From: Welwitschia mirabilis
Taxonomy: Eukaryota; Gnetophyta; Gnetopsida; Welwitschiales
Length of the DNA stretch: 64,000 nt
Assembly: GCA_051453625.1 (NCBI GenBank)
Contig: JBOZIK010000001.1
Span: 27,397,063-27,461,062 of the forward strand
Reading direction: 5' to 3'
Shown here: positions 11,813 through 25,439 of the stretch, piece by piece
Layout of the letters: each line of letters begins with the position of its first letter
How positions within the stretch are numbered: the stretch's first letter is position 1
Position numbers and translations under genes: made by a program
Notes under the pieces: generated by a model
What the model saw: only the letters and a program-made list of their open reading frames with translations
Databases searched by the model: none
Told to the model about the DNA's origin: nothing

Positions 11813-14800
11813 ACATCACTTGAACTTTTGGGATATTTAGTGGAAGAGTTATCTTTAAATAATGACATCCTTCATAATGAGGTCATGAATAAGGTTCAAG
11901 CTTTGGTAAATAACTAGTACACTCTTTAGATTTAAATTAAATAAAACACTTAGATTTAAATTAAAATGCTCCAAGGATCTAATGATTCATCCAATTCTTC
12001 TTCTTTTTGCCAAAAATTCCTATATTCTAAAACACGCACTTAAACTATCAAATCATTAAAGCTTAATGTGGATGCATAATCTCATCCACCAAATGAGTGT
12101 CAGTGAGTTATCAAGTCCTCTCAATATTTCAAAGTCCTTTATAAGTACAAAAATTATGAACCTAAGTGTACAAGATCTATCAAATAATCAGAACTATAAA
12201 TCACAAAAGTAACTTTGAATAACTCATGCGGTTTGAAAAAACTTGATAATTAAATAGGCTTCATCTAAAAATTTCTAATATAATTTTACCATGCATTAAC
12301 AATAAAATAATAAACCTACTTTAAAAACTAGTTCTACTTAAATACTACTAATACCAAATAGAATTGTGCATTAATAATTAAACAATTCAAACCAATTATT
12401 TATTAATAGCTAAAAGAAATATATTACATTATTGAAGGAACAAAATAAAAAGAACTCCTTAACTAGACATAGATCATTCTTCTCCCAAGAAAGATGTTAG
12501 AGTGTCATGATGTTGAAACCTCCAAGTCATCCCCATGATAAACCAACTAAAGATAAATACAATGAAAGGTTCAAGATATTTTTATAGAAGGAAATGAGGG
12601 TGAGTGATGGTTACAAGCTCTCTGCTTATAGCATTGGACAGAATCTTCTCATTTAGGATTACGTAGATAAGATTTTATCTTGTAGTATTTAGTAAAGGTT
12701 ATCTTATAAAATTACGTAGATAAGATCCTATTCTATAGCATTGGATAAAATATTCATCATTTAGCTTTGGTGAAGGTTTTCTTATAGTATTTAATGGAGA
12801 TTGTCTTATAGCGTTAGGTGGAATCCCTATCATGATGAGTTTAACACATATCCTTTGGAATCAGATTCCTATGCCAACCAATACTATGACCATGTGTCTT
12901 CAGTGCTACCTCCATATACCTTTGCCACATGTCTTATAATGCTACTGCTACATATCACCTCCTTATACCTTCATTGCCACTATTGTTTTATGTGGAATTG
13001 TATCCATCTTTTACCATGTGCTTTAAAACATTGCTAAATATGTAATATTAAATTATATTTTAAAAATAATAGAAGACATATTTTATGATTAAAATAATTA
13101 AATTATTATCTTCATTTACAATAAATTAGACTAAAATACTTGATATAAATTTTAATTCTTACATGTTAATGCACTCTCTAACTAGTCTTTTGATAGAGGA
13201 AAAAGTCAATAATCAAATGGTTAAACATGAAAAAACTATTTATGTCAAAAGCATTCAAGTGTGAATAATATAACTTAAAAAAATTTATAACCACTTTTAC
13301 GTAATTAAGAAATCAAATCAAAAAATTAGTGAAAATCGAGTATAGATCAAGATGTCATACCCCCTAACCAAAATTAAACTCTATTTTTAAAGTTTATAGA
13401 AAATAAAAAAATTATATAAGGAGTTAGAGAATAAGTTAATTAAATGGATAGTAAATGATGATGAATTTATTTAGGGAAAATAATGTAAAAAGCTTTAAAC
13501 TTGAATGTAATGTTTAAGGAACATAAAACATAAAACCTAACAAAAAGTTTATTATCTACAAATTCAAAAGATAAAATACATAGGTTAATGATCATGTTTA
13601 TTGATAATTGCTCAAATTTTATTTTTAAATTTAAAAAAATTAATAATATCAAAACAAATAAGATATCCTTTAAGTAAACCTATAAGTTATCAAAAATTAG
13701 TTAAGCAAAATTCTCAAGTACATAAGTTAAGGAATGTAAACATAAAAAGCATCTTCCAGTTCCACCTTTTTCATTCTAATTTTACCTTTTCTACAATCAT
13801 GCTTTTTTTTTTGTTTTAAGAATTTTGATTAAATTTTCTATTTGGTGTTATGACATATCCATCTAATACAGTTAAACATCTTGATTTATAAAGGAGTCAG
13901 TTCTACATTGGCAACAATCATTTATAGCCCTATTATAGTTAAGCATGTCATAAGTTAAAGCATTAGAGTTGCACTACCCATGAGCACCATAGACGTGATG
14001 TAGTTAACTAAATCCAATTTTAATTAATCCTAAAATAATATGCTTTTAAAGAGATGACATTTCTATTTTCTTTTTTAGTCAACCTTTTCATATTTAATAC
14101 ATGTTTATGAACACATAAGGGTCATTGAATCATTATCATAATCAAGATAATTCTTGTGCCCTTAAAAAATCTTAAAGATAATTCATGTAACATGAACATA
14201 TATTCTATCTTAATTCAACCATATTTTCCAATTAAAACATCTTAAGTGAAACTAAACCTTAATATGTTAACTTAAAAATAAGAAAACATCTTCTTGAATA
14301 ACTACATGTAAACTTAAATTTTATCTAATTCATAACAATAATGCAATCAATTATCAAAGATTTATTCATTTAGAGGGCATTAACTAGGATCATCTAATCT
14401 AATGAATTCATGGATAAATGGACCAAAATGGTGGTCGCTAGACTTAAGGAGGTGAAGTAATGAAAATGGAAGGGATATAAGGTGAACTCAAAGGAAATGA
14501 TGATTTATCTGATGATGGGGGTGAAATTTTGGGTTTCTTACTTGAAAATTTTTAAGATAGTGATTATACAAGTGGAAGTGCTTAGATGGTTTGAGGTGTA
14601 AAAGTGTGTTAAGCATACAATGTTTAAGCATGTTTAACTTTTTTAAACCAAAATCTATTCTAAAATGAAATCCTATTTTAAAGGAAAAACCTAATATAAA
14701 TGCATGTAAAGAAATAAAAACATATGTAAGGCCTTTCTTAAGGTGTTGTAAATTTAAAGGTTCAAAATAATGAATGCCACATTCAAATGATAAATATAAA

Positions 14801-16310
14801 TTATAAAATGCATTAAAAAGGAAGACTGAATCCCTAAACCTTTATACATAAAGTAATAAAAATTAAAAGACATTAATACAATAATAAAATTATTTTTTTT
14901 GAAATCAAAAATTTACCAATCCTTAGCCTATTCATAGTTACTCAACAACTCACATAATATGTAATTATTTGGGCAAAGGCAAAGGTGAGGTAAAAACTAT
15001 TAAAGATGGATGATCATCAAAAGAAGTATTAAATGATGGTTTTAAAGGTGTAGGTTTGTCTTCATCCTTAAGATTTAAGTTCTTCTTAAAAGGTATAGAT
15101 TAAAATGTTATTATTGATTTAAATTTTTATTAAGAAATAGATTTTTTAAAGGGTGCATCTTCAAATGGCTCTTGATTAATGTTTGCTTCTTTATTAAGAT
15201 TACTAAGAGATTCTTTCTCATAAGGTTGAACTTGTTACATTGGTTGAGTTCAAGGATAGGTTCAATTTCATTTTTATCCATGTTGTTCATTGATTTGTCC
15301 TTTATTATGTAGCATTTAAATTTTACTTTTCCCTCAAATGGTTGCTTAGTTACTATGGATTGATCATTTTTATCTGAAGTGTCTAATCCTACTTCAAAGT
15401 ATACTCTACATTCATGTAATCATTTACTCTATAAGTAATGTCTAAATTGAAGTCCCTCTTGAATTTCATTATTGATTTCTTATAGTTTTCTTTTTAATTC
15501 CTAAAGAATAAGGTTTTGATATTGTCACTTATAGTTTTATTAATCCTTTAATGTTTTCTAAGCTTGTAGACTCATGAAATGTAGGAATATTTTATTCTTC
15601 TATAGTTTTGAAGATTCTAGTAATGACTTAGATTAACTCTTAGATATCTTACTCAAACTATTGAATATCTTGCTTAAGTATTTGATTTATTTTCTTAACC
15701 TTTCATTTATTTGTATTTGTTCTTTCATGAACCTTGTAAGGGTTTCTTTCAAGAAATTTAAATAGGTTTATTGATTTTTGGAAAATGAACAATATCAAAA
15801 GGGAGATGAAGGGTAAGGATCAAAGGATAATGAATATGAAGTTGAACGAAAAGGGTTATGAGGGATGAAGGAAGAAGTGAGATCAAACTCTCTTGGTTTA
15901 TCATAGAGATTTTCAACTTTAAATTTGTAAGAAGTTTGATTTATGTATGAAGAAGGTTGAGATTACTCTTCAAAGGTTTATCTATTATTGAAAGGATCTA
16001 GAAACTATGATTGGTATGAGTTACATTAATGATAATCCCTTAGCTTTCACTTTGGTCTAATAAAATTTCTTATGATTACTTGATTATCATTCTAAAAACT
16101 ATAGGGATAGAAGAAGTTGAATATTAGAAGCTATTTACAACATATTTGAGGCCCAATTTATGGTTTAAGTCCTAGAAAATAGTTTACAATTTTATCTAAA
16201 GATTCATGTTTTCTAGGTTTTTCATAGTTTTGGAAGAGGCATAAAAGTTTCAATGGACTAGATAGGTCATATAATGGTTTGGTTAAAGTTTTAAATGCTT
16301 TGAAGTAGAT
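11813..16310. other. Old repeat-like sequence without intact gene
   Basis: No reading frame here matches a family that I recognise with confidence. 12615-12830 is an irregular tandem repeat in which a phrase close to AATTACGTAGATAAGAT and a GCATTTGG-type phrase recur with 40-90 base spacing. 12890-13030 has a second weak repeat (ACATGTCTT...CTACC). 15060-16310 holds a decayed coding-like stretch, listed separately. Confidence 0.5.
15060..16310 (-). pseudogene. Unidentified decayed coding-like stretch
   Basis: Read on the minus strand, several frames join into protein-like text interrupted by stops. It includes a segment rich in Pro, Ser, Phe and Tyr (about 15960-15780), then a Lys/Glu/Ile-rich coiled-coil-like segment (about 15740-15600), then charged residues. 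The style resembles the middle of retrotransposon gag proteins, but I cannot place it in a family. No LTR or primer site adjoins it. Treat as a candidate old retroelement fragment only. Confidence 0.3.
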
Positions 16311-16556
16311 ATGTCAGTGACACTAGTTAAGAAAGATAGCAGTGCAAGTCTAATTAAGCAAAGAGGATTAGAAAAATAAAATGTTAGTTTTAGTATAACA
16401 CAAAATGGTTTTAATTAGAGAATATAAGAAAATATAACAAAAAATTGAAAACATCGAAAACTTAAATTTTTACAACCTAGGAAAATAAACCTAAAATATT
16501 TTTTTAATTCCTAATAGAAATAAAAACTAGCAAAAATCGATACTTTATAATCAAGT

Positions 16557-17454
16557 TTTGCAATGATCTAAGCCGTTATGCATAAATCCAATTAATATGG
16601 AACTTAGAATCCTTGGTAAGATCCAAGGCATACCAGTCTATTAATTTTAGAATAAGTAATTTTGTTTTGTGGAGAAAATCAAGTTTTACTTGTAGATACT
16701 CCCATTTTATAGTTTCTAATTCCATCATAACATTTGCGGCTATATAAACATGCACTGTAACGCAAATGTTACTAATGACTTAAGACACTCTAGTCCATAT
16801 ACACTTCAAATTATTGTTTTTATGTCTATTTTATCACTTTTTAGAAAAACATATTTAAAATGATATGGCAATCATAGTATAAAATGTTTAATAGCTAATG
16901 CATTGAGAAGGTATTCATCCAAATTGATTATGATGTTTCACATAATAACAACATTTATATGATGATTGGTTTAAATACCTTATTCAATGTGAGCATTTAC
17001 CATGTAAGCATTATATACATTAATCCAAAATACTAACTTTTATTAAGATTCATGAGTTTTAAATTCATAGCGTTCAATTTTTTAATATGAAATATTAATC
17101 TCTTTATTAGATAATAGGAATTTTGATCTCAATCATGTTGATTAAATAAGATCTTATATTATGAATATACTTATAAGAACTAACATATTTAGGATTAGAA
17201 TTAAGACATATTACTTATAAGTCTTGTGAGTCATCTATATTTTTAATGTTATCTCATGGCTAGCATGTCCTTTTTTATCAAAATATCTAGTGAGTAGTTG
17301 TAGGAATGAAGTCAAAGTTGCATTGTGCTCCAAAATAAGGCTTTACTTATTTAGCTTCAAAAAATATATGTGATAAGAATTTTACTATTTCTTTAGGAAG
17401 TTTTTTGGCATTCATAGCAGTTAAGCAATATGACAATCTTTTACAAGATGAATG
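16557..17454 (-). pseudogene. DUF547-family pseudogene, tandem copy 1
   Basis: The minus strand encodes the DUF547 domain, a conserved plant domain of unknown biochemical role that is often found with an N-terminal leucine zipper. The hallmark KLVFWINVYNAYMVNA is readable near 17040-16990, followed by HLLNALAIKHFIL-like residues. The C-terminal block with LLILKLIDWYALDL lies at about 16680-16600. The reading frame stays open across positions where plant genes of this family usually have introns (family knowledge), apart from point stops, so the copy looks intronless. It is one of three adjacent units spaced 886 and 903 bases apart (measured at a shared CCAAGGCA phrase at 16623, 17509 and 18412). 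Confidence 0.85.
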
Positions 17455-18341
17455 AGGCTCTATCAGTGCAAATCTAGTGAACAAAGGACTTTTAATTCTT
17501 ACCAAAATCCAAGGCATATTAATCTAGTAATTTTGGAATAAGTAATTTCTTTTTGGAAAGAATACCAAGTGATAATTATAAATACTCTTATTTTATAGTC
17601 TCTAATACCATCTTGACATTGGCTACTATACAAACATGCACTTAATGCAAATGTTACTAATGGTTCAGGACATTAAAAGTGCATACATGCTCCAAATTGT
17701 TATTTCTATGTCCCTTTTATCACTTTTCAAAGAATCATCTTTAAAATGATATGACACTTATAGTATGAAATGTTTAATATATAATGCATTGAGAAGGTAT
17801 CCACCCACATTAATTATAACCTTTAACATAAAGGTAATCATCATATGATGATTAGATGAAATCCATTACTTAATGAGAGCATTTATAATGTAAGCATTAT
17901 ATACATTAATCCAAAATACTAACTTATGTTGAAGATTCATGCCTCTTAAATTCATAGTATTTAATTTTTCAATAAGACCTCTTGTTAGATAATAGAAATT
18001 TTGAATCTAAGTTATCTTAATGAGATTGACTCTTATATTATGAAGATACTTATGAGGACCAACATATTTAGAATCATAATTGAGATAGATTTCTTATGAA
18101 TCTTATGAGTCATCTAGATTTTAAATATTACCTCCATGATTGGGAGTGCCTTTTGTGTCCAAATCTCCATTGAGCAATGGTAGGTATGAAGCTATATTAT
18201 GTTCTAAAATAAGGTTTTGCTTCTTTAGATTTAAAAGAGATATACAGTAATCATTTTACTATTTCTTTAAAAAATTTTCTAGAATCCATAGTAGTTGAGT
18301 AATATGACAATCTCTTACAAGGATAATAAGACTCTATCATC
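17455..18341 (-). pseudogene. DUF547-family pseudogene, tandem copy 2
   Basis: The middle unit of the tandem triplet. It aligns along its whole length with the flanking units, including the phrase encoding EAKPYFR near 18220 and the C-terminal block near 17510. Its low-coordinate end has lost about 30 bases relative to copy 3, close to the junction with copy 1. Stops and frameshifts are frequent. The identity rests on alignment with copies 1 and 3, where the domain hallmark is easier to read. Confidence 0.8.
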
Positions 18342-19293
18342 AATTTTTGCAATGATCTAAGTAGTTGAGCATAAATCTAGTTAACAATAAACTTTGAGTC
18401 CTTAGCAAAATCCAAGGCATACTAATTTAATAATCTTAGAATAAGAAATTTCTTTTTGAGAGGAATACTAAGTGCTACATGTATATGCTCCCATTTTGTA
18501 GTTTCTAATTTCATCATGACATTGGTTATTGTACAAACATGCATAAAAATGCAAATGTTACTAATGGCTTAAGACACTCTAATCCATACACACTTCAAAT
18601 TATTGTTTTTTAATCCATTTTACCACTTTTAACAAAAGTAACTTTAAAATGGTAAGGTATTCATAGTATGAAATGTTAAATAGCTAATGCATTAAGAAGG
18701 TGTCCACCCATATTAATTACAATCTTTCACATAAAGGCAATCATCATATGATGATTGATTGGAATCCCTTACTCAGTAAGAGCATTTACTATGTAAGAAT
18801 CATATACATTATTCCAAAATGCTAACTTCTACTAAAGATTCATCCCACTTAAAGTCATAGTACTTAATTTTTTAATAAGAAATCTTAATATTATTATTAT
18901 ACTAGAGGATTTTTGAATTTGAGTCATGTTGATGAAACTAGCTCTTATATTATGAATATACTTATAAGGATTAACATATTTAGGATCATAATTGAGACAA
19001 ATTTTTTATAAATCTTGTGAGTCATCTATGGAATGTCACCTCCATGGATGGAAGTACCTTTTATATCCTAATATCTAGTGAGTAGTGATAGGAATGAAGT
19101 AAAATCTACATTACACTCTAAAATAAGGTTTTGCTTCTTTATATTCAAAAATGACATGTAGTAAGCATTTTACTATTTCTCCAAAATGTTTGCTAGCATT
19201 CATACTTTTCAATTCCTCTAATGAAGTGAAACTTTTCATGTAATTTAAAGTATAATTACTAGTTATAGGATCATGTTCTACATGTGCTTTCAA
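18342..19293 (-). pseudogene. DUF547-family pseudogene, tandem copy 3 (5'-most)
   Basis: The longest copy. On the minus strand it begins with 60 open codons (19293-19111) containing EIVKC and EAKPYFRV. It continues through a DPKYVNPYKYIHNI segment, KLAFWNNVYDSYIVNAL, a VINMGGHLLNALAI segment and a LECLKPLVTFAF segment, to the C-terminal block near 18430-18345. The order matches the DUF547 domain from its conserved upstream segment to its end. Stops (TAA/TAG from CAA/CAG and TGG) dominate the damage. Upstream of 19210 it no longer matches the other copies, so it carries extra 5' sequence and may be the source unit. Confidence 0.85.
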
Positions 19294-19799
19294 TAATTAT
19301 TGTGTCCTTATTTCCTTGTCTTCTACTGAATAAGGTAGTATTTTAGGTGTAATTCTTGGTTTTGAAACTCATAGAATTTAACATTTTTTTGATTCTATAT
19401 AATTGATTATCTTTGTCATGGTTAATATCAAATAAACATGGATTCTTTTATGATACTTTTCATTATTTTATGTTATCTTTTATAAATCTCATGCTAAGGG
19501 GATTATTTAATTTCATGGTTTTAGTTATAGAGGTATAATTACTAGTTTTACAATAAAAAATAGGTATTACTTTTTTTTTTTGTACTTATCCCTAACACTT
19601 GTGAAATAACATCAATGGAGTACTTCATTATAGTGAAAAGTAGATTTATTATACCAAAATATCTCTTGTTATGCCCTCATGAACTAGGTAGCTCTAACTT
19701 ATTAGTGGAAAATTAGTCAATATTATTAATAGAATATAGTTGTCTTTTCAATGATGAAATGCAGAGAGCTTCCTAATACAACCCTTGAACAATTCATTC

Positions 19800-20341
<542 letters not shown>

Positions 20342-21857
20342 CATGGAATTAATTTTTTTTAAATCATTCAAAAATAATCAAAGGATAAGAAGATTAGGCC
20401 TCACTTATGTGTCCATCCATGTCATTTGTAAAGAGATTACAAACAAAAGAAGAAGAAAAATAATGGTTTTTTTACATTCTCTTATTTTGGGTACCATGAA
20501 ATTGTTTAATAAGAAGAACATTGCTATGTATGTTGATATTACTAGTATGTTCTTCACAAAGGAGGTAATAACCACCATGAACTACTACAATGTCCTAGAA
20601 TCTTTGAATGCTTTTTTATAAAAGCCATGAAGAGATAATATGGAAGTATTATCAATTAGATAATAAAGAAGGCCATAACACTTTAACCAATTAGCCTATC
20701 AATTAAAGAATTCTTTCTTAGCCATTATAGACTCATGTATTTAGATAGAGATTAAGGTTTGATCAAACATCTACTTCAAATCTATTTGGATCATCTTCAT
20801 TGGTTAACCTATTTGATGCTAAACCTACACAATTTGATAACATGGCTTCATATGGTTTGGTTCATCTTGACATGGAAAGCATATTTTTATCTAGTATATT
20901 ATCTAAGAAAAATCTTGTGGTAAATTCCTTTTCGTTTTATGTGTAATTCCCATATTGTAAAATGCCTGAGCACATATGAGTTTTTGGATTTATACCTTTT
21001 CATAGTAGCTAAGAATCAAATCATATTATATACTACAAAATTNNNNNNNNNNNNNNNNNNNNNNNNNNNNNNNNNNNNNNNNNNNNNNNNNNNNNNNNNN
21101 NNNNNNNNNNNNNNNNNNNNNNNNNNNNNNNNNNNNNNNNNNTAAGTTCTTTATGGCATTCTTCCTTTCTGTCTTTTTTAGATAATCCTAAGTTTATCTG
21201 CTATGCTTTTTTCTTACAAAATTGCATTACAATACCTTAGTTTATACAACTCTAAATTTTCTTAAAACACCTATAATTAATATCACCCTTCTCTTATAAA
21301 TTAAATCTATATTAGAATAATTGATAAGAATAATCACATTTTGTTAGATAACATCCTAGATAAATTTTGAACTCATAATCAGTGATTGAGCATCATCACT
21401 ANNNNNNNNNNNNNNNNNNNNNNNNNNNNNNNNNNNNNNNNNNNNNNNNNNNNNNNNNNNNNNNNNNNNNNNNNNNNNNNNNNNNNNNNNNNNNNNNNNN
21501 NNNNNNNNNNNNNNNNNNNNNNNNNNNNNNNNNNNNNNNNNNNNNNNNNNNNNNNNNNNNNNNNNNNNNNNNNNNNNNNNNNNNNNNNNNNNNNNNNNNN
21601 NNNNNNNNNNNNNNNNNNNNNNNNNNNNNNNNNNNNNNNNNNNNNNNNNNNNNNNNNNNNNNNNNNNNNNNNNNNNNNNNNNNNNNNNNNNNNNNNNNNN
21701 NNNNNNNNNNNNNNNNNNNNNNNNNNAGTTAGGTACTTTAACACTGTATTAGTATTAGACTACTTAATATTTATTCTACATTCTTATAATTGTTAATGTT
21801 CCTCTACAATAATTTAGCTAGTGTTAAAAATATTATAGGAATACATCAAATGATATC
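20342..21857. other. Unassigned sequence with two assembly gaps
   Basis: Between the spermidine synthase relic and Sirevirus D. Gaps lie at 21043-21142 (exactly 100 N) and 21402-21726. A plus-strand frame at 20343-20621 is open for 92 codons but resembles no family. Plus-strand text at about 20760-20940 reads like diluted protein sequence rich in Ser, Leu and Phe, without a recognisable motif. If D split a CACTA transposon, its upstream half would lie here. Confidence 0.5.
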
Positions 21858-21862
21858 ATTAC

Positions 21863-22075
21863 TATAGGATCGAGAACCCTAGAGAGGGGGGAAATAGGTT
21901 TGTAAAAACTTTAAACAATTATTATTACCTAACAAAGAAATTATGACATAAAAACATATGACACAATAAACTAAAAAGTAGAATCATAGAAATATATAAG
22001 ACAATATTTATAATGGTTCGGGATATACCATACTCCACTCTTGAAAGACAGTCAATAATCAACACTATTCTAGAT
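21863..22075 (-). repeat. 3' LTR of Sirevirus D, outer part
   Basis: Aligns with 52128-52370, including the phrase TACTCCACTCT. It stops at TCTAGAT (22075), where element B begins. The homologous uninterrupted LTR reads CTAGATCTCCCTT at about 52365, and the sequence right of B resumes with CTCTATTGC at 35684, so the break is exact. Confidence 0.85.
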
Positions 22076-23332
22076 TATTATGATATGAATTTATGCAATC
22101 TTGAAGTCCTTTAGGTATACCTGTAATCAAATTACTTATAGAAAAATACACTCTAGTATAGACAAGAGTTCACCCAAACGTCATAACCCTAATGAAGGCA
22201 CTAGGCTTAGAGTTAAGAATTGCTTTTCAAAGGTATTTTTAGTCTTTTATCTCTTAATAACTAAAAGTAAATAACAAAGTAAAATGCAATGCAAAGTGGA
22301 TAGAGAGCAAATGAAAATGGAAGTGGAATGAATACTATTAAATCCTAATTCTTCTATTATAAGAATTATCTTCTTCTCTATAATTTAAATTAATTAAGAA
22401 GAGTACTTTACTTATTCCCAATCAATGTAAACTATGAGATATACCAAATAAAATATGGAATGGAATGTGAAATGAAAATAAAATAAATGATGTAAATCTA
22501 AACTAATTGAATCAACCTTAACACAGGTTGCTCTTAAGATCTAAATAAATTATAGAATCATCATTTAAAATATAACCGACTTAAACCATAAGAAACATAT
22601 ATAAAATTAGAATGAAAAGAGTAATTGTATTGATTCATAGAACTTTACATCTACTTACAACAAAGTAGTAATAACTCAATAGAGGATACTTAGCCCAACA
22701 CCAAGGAAAATCCTCTCTACAGCTACTAGATGGACATCTTGTCATTTAATCCTCCATCACAATCATATTGGGTATAAAAGATGAAAACAAAAGTGAAGAA
22801 GGGGAATATTATTTATAGTTTTACATTAAAGTTTTAGAATCTTAACTATAGAAGTCAGAAAAGAAATCCTAATAGCCTAAATGGATCACATTACATCATT
22901 ACAAAGATAATTGCTTTTTGTCATAGAAAATAGCTTTGTCTTATTTGTCATAAGGATGACATAGGAGATGACACTCTACATNNNNNNNNNNATGGTGGTC
23001 CATTAGCTTTAAGAGTCGCTGTCAACCCTACATCTTCTCTTAAAGTCAACAATGCTATCATCCTAACTGTTGTGAGGACAACAGAAGGGATAATAGGATT
23101 TTTCATCTTCAATCTCAATAAGGAATCAATCTTATGCATAGTAAATCCTTCCTCTAGAGAATAATGTATTAGAATAGGCTTGAGATTCCTCTAAATATGC
23201 TAAGAATTACATGGTTCAATCATCAACCTATCATGTCTTCTTAATTATTAGTATTACATCCAAACCTATACAAACGTCCTACAAAAGCACTTAAAATATA
23301 TCATCAAATTCCTATAAACTAGCATCATAGCA
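22076..23332 (-). repeat. 3' LTR of element B
   Basis: About 1257 bases with a 10-base gap at 22982-22991. It starts TATTATGATATG (TG changed to TA) and ends CATAGCA. It aligns along its length with 34489-35678. Hairpin modules lie near 22940-22975 and 23050-23090. Confidence 0.9.
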
Positions 23333-23345
23333 TAGCCCCCTACTT
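23333..23345 (-). other. Polypurine tract of element B
   Basis: The minus strand reads AAGTAGGGGGCTA directly before the 3' LTR. It is the best preserved polypurine tract among the Athila copies. Confidence 0.8.
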
Positions 23346-25380
23346 AGCCTTGTCAGTCCCCGACAAAGTGAGAAATAAACTATATTGTAAGCCAATTTGA
23401 CTAAGATAATACACCACTAGAAAGATGCAAATTGAGTTAATTTAATCATGTAGGAATAGATATTAAAAACAAATTATCTAATACAAATACTAAAAATATC
23501 TCAAAGCCCCCTACTTAACCATGTCACCATAGAATAAATAAATGTCATACACATATAAAAATTATAAAATCTAACATTGATAGCTTAGGAAATGATAATG
23601 TATATGAATAATATAAAATAGTGATAATGGACTAATGTGACAAGCTTAAGTAGTGGTATTCTCAAAAGAGTAATGCATTTAAGTTCATTGGTATAATCCA
23701 TAAGGGCAAAGCACAATAGTAGATATAACATTCTTTTAAGATGATCTAAAACATAGCTATAAGAAAACTTTGTGAGTTTGCTACTATACATTTACAAGAT
23801 CAACTCCATGAATTTTATTTAATAAACATAAAATCTAATATAATCAACCCATCATATATATATAATGTGAAGGCTCAAAATGTGATCCTTTTAAATATTT
23901 CTGCTAAATATCACAGAAATATGTTCAGAAAGGAGTTCTATCCCTCTCCTCCACCCAACAGATAAAACAAGCCATCCTAGATTGATGAAAAGGATGGCTA
24001 TCATTCCATCTATCATGAGGATGACAAACATGGGACGATAGTGGCAAAAGAAGTTGTTTAGAGAGAAAAAAATAGAAAAATATTGAAAGTAAACAAACAA
24101 ATAAAAAACAACAAAAAAAATAAAAAAAAGGTGGAAAGCAAAGAAATAGCCTAAAAAAATGCCCATGATGGAGAGGGACTCATGGAAGAAAGTGTGATAA
24201 TAGAAGAAAATGTACTAAATAGAAAGAAGTAATGCTTTAAAGACTTTGCAAATGTGCCCAAAATTATGAAAAAGAAGAACTAGAACTCATTTAGTCACAG
24301 GAACCTATCAAAAAGAGAATAACAGTCCTCTATGAAACACATCAACAAGAAACTATGAAATGATTATATCCACAATACTATCCTAAAAGAGTATAGGAAA
24401 TGACTTTAAAAAATCCAATAAAATAACAAAATAAAAATGGATGCCTAGGAACATTAAAAAAACTGCTTACTTAACCTAAATTCTAACCTACAAATTTCCT
24501 TAGTAATCATCATAAATTACTTAGTGAAAGATTCATAACAATATATAAAACATTATAAAGTACCACTCAAATAGATAATGATAATGATAATGTCAAGTAT
24601 GTCTAATGTTATCAAATAATGAATGATAAGATACAAACCAGTTAAAACATGAACCTATAAGCTACCATATCAAAATAGCACTAGAATCCAAAAATGTAGA
24701 GTGAACATGTGAAAGTACTATAAATAAATAAAATGAGTTTAAAAATTAAGCAATGCCTCTGATGACACCAAGGACATTACTGATCCTGTAGCCTCAAAGT
24801 ACAATTTAATCTACCATGATCAGAGGAGTGTAACCACTGTCAGAGGAATAAGCACCTACACATCATAGCAAACAGACCACCCAGTGAAGTTCCTATAGCT
24901 ATCATATCACACTGTCAAAGGCCTCTCTTGGGAAACTTTGCCCCAATGTGCTTACGGTAGGACATCATGATGACAATGTTTTAAGAGCTAACATGAAAGG
25001 ACATGATTATTAATTCTTATCCTTTTCTCTCTTTTTTTTTTAAAGATGAAATTCCACATGACCAAGTAGTTTTAAGGATAAAAGCAAAGTAATGAGATAA
25101 GTAACAAAGTAAAAACATGAAAAAATAACTAATTACTCACACCATTAAAAGAGAATAAAAGAACTAAGGTATCTTCCTTCAAAATGAAGTTCATAAACAT
25201 ATGAATGTATGAAGATTAAATGAAGCCAATCTTGTTATTTAAAATACCGAAGTCAAATAGTACTAATCATGAAAACTTCATAAGTAAATACATATGTTAA
25301 GTTAAAGATATTTAAGTGATAACATAATGTTTACCTAATAAATAAGTTAAGAAGAAATTTAAACAATGACAAGAGGAAGG
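23346..25380 (-). other. 3' untranslated region of element B
   Basis: No coding motif is readable. A block at about 24740-24960 is conserved with element A at about 6170-6385 (shared phrases CAATGCCT.TGATGA and AGTTCCTATAG), so it belongs to the family rather than to a third gene. An envelope-like ORF, sometimes present here in Athila elements, is not visible. Confidence 0.6.
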
Positions 25381-25439
25381 TTCTCCTCATTGAGAGGGGC
25401 TTTTTAAAAAAGTGCTTCTATCATATTTAAGGTTTTATT

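Noticed and set aside
12801-13037. 78-codon frame with Tyr- and Cys-rich text
   Set aside because: It overlaps a degenerate tandem repeat and has no family likeness.
20343-20621. Plus-strand 92-codon open frame
   Set aside because: Low-complexity composition, no family likeness, and it adjoins the minus-strand spermidine synthase relic; probably chance.
23891-24166. Minus-strand 91-codon frame, Phe/Tyr-rich and membrane-like
   Set aside because: It lies in the 3' untranslated region of element B; poly-A runs on the plus strand give Phe-rich text. Not conserved in element A.
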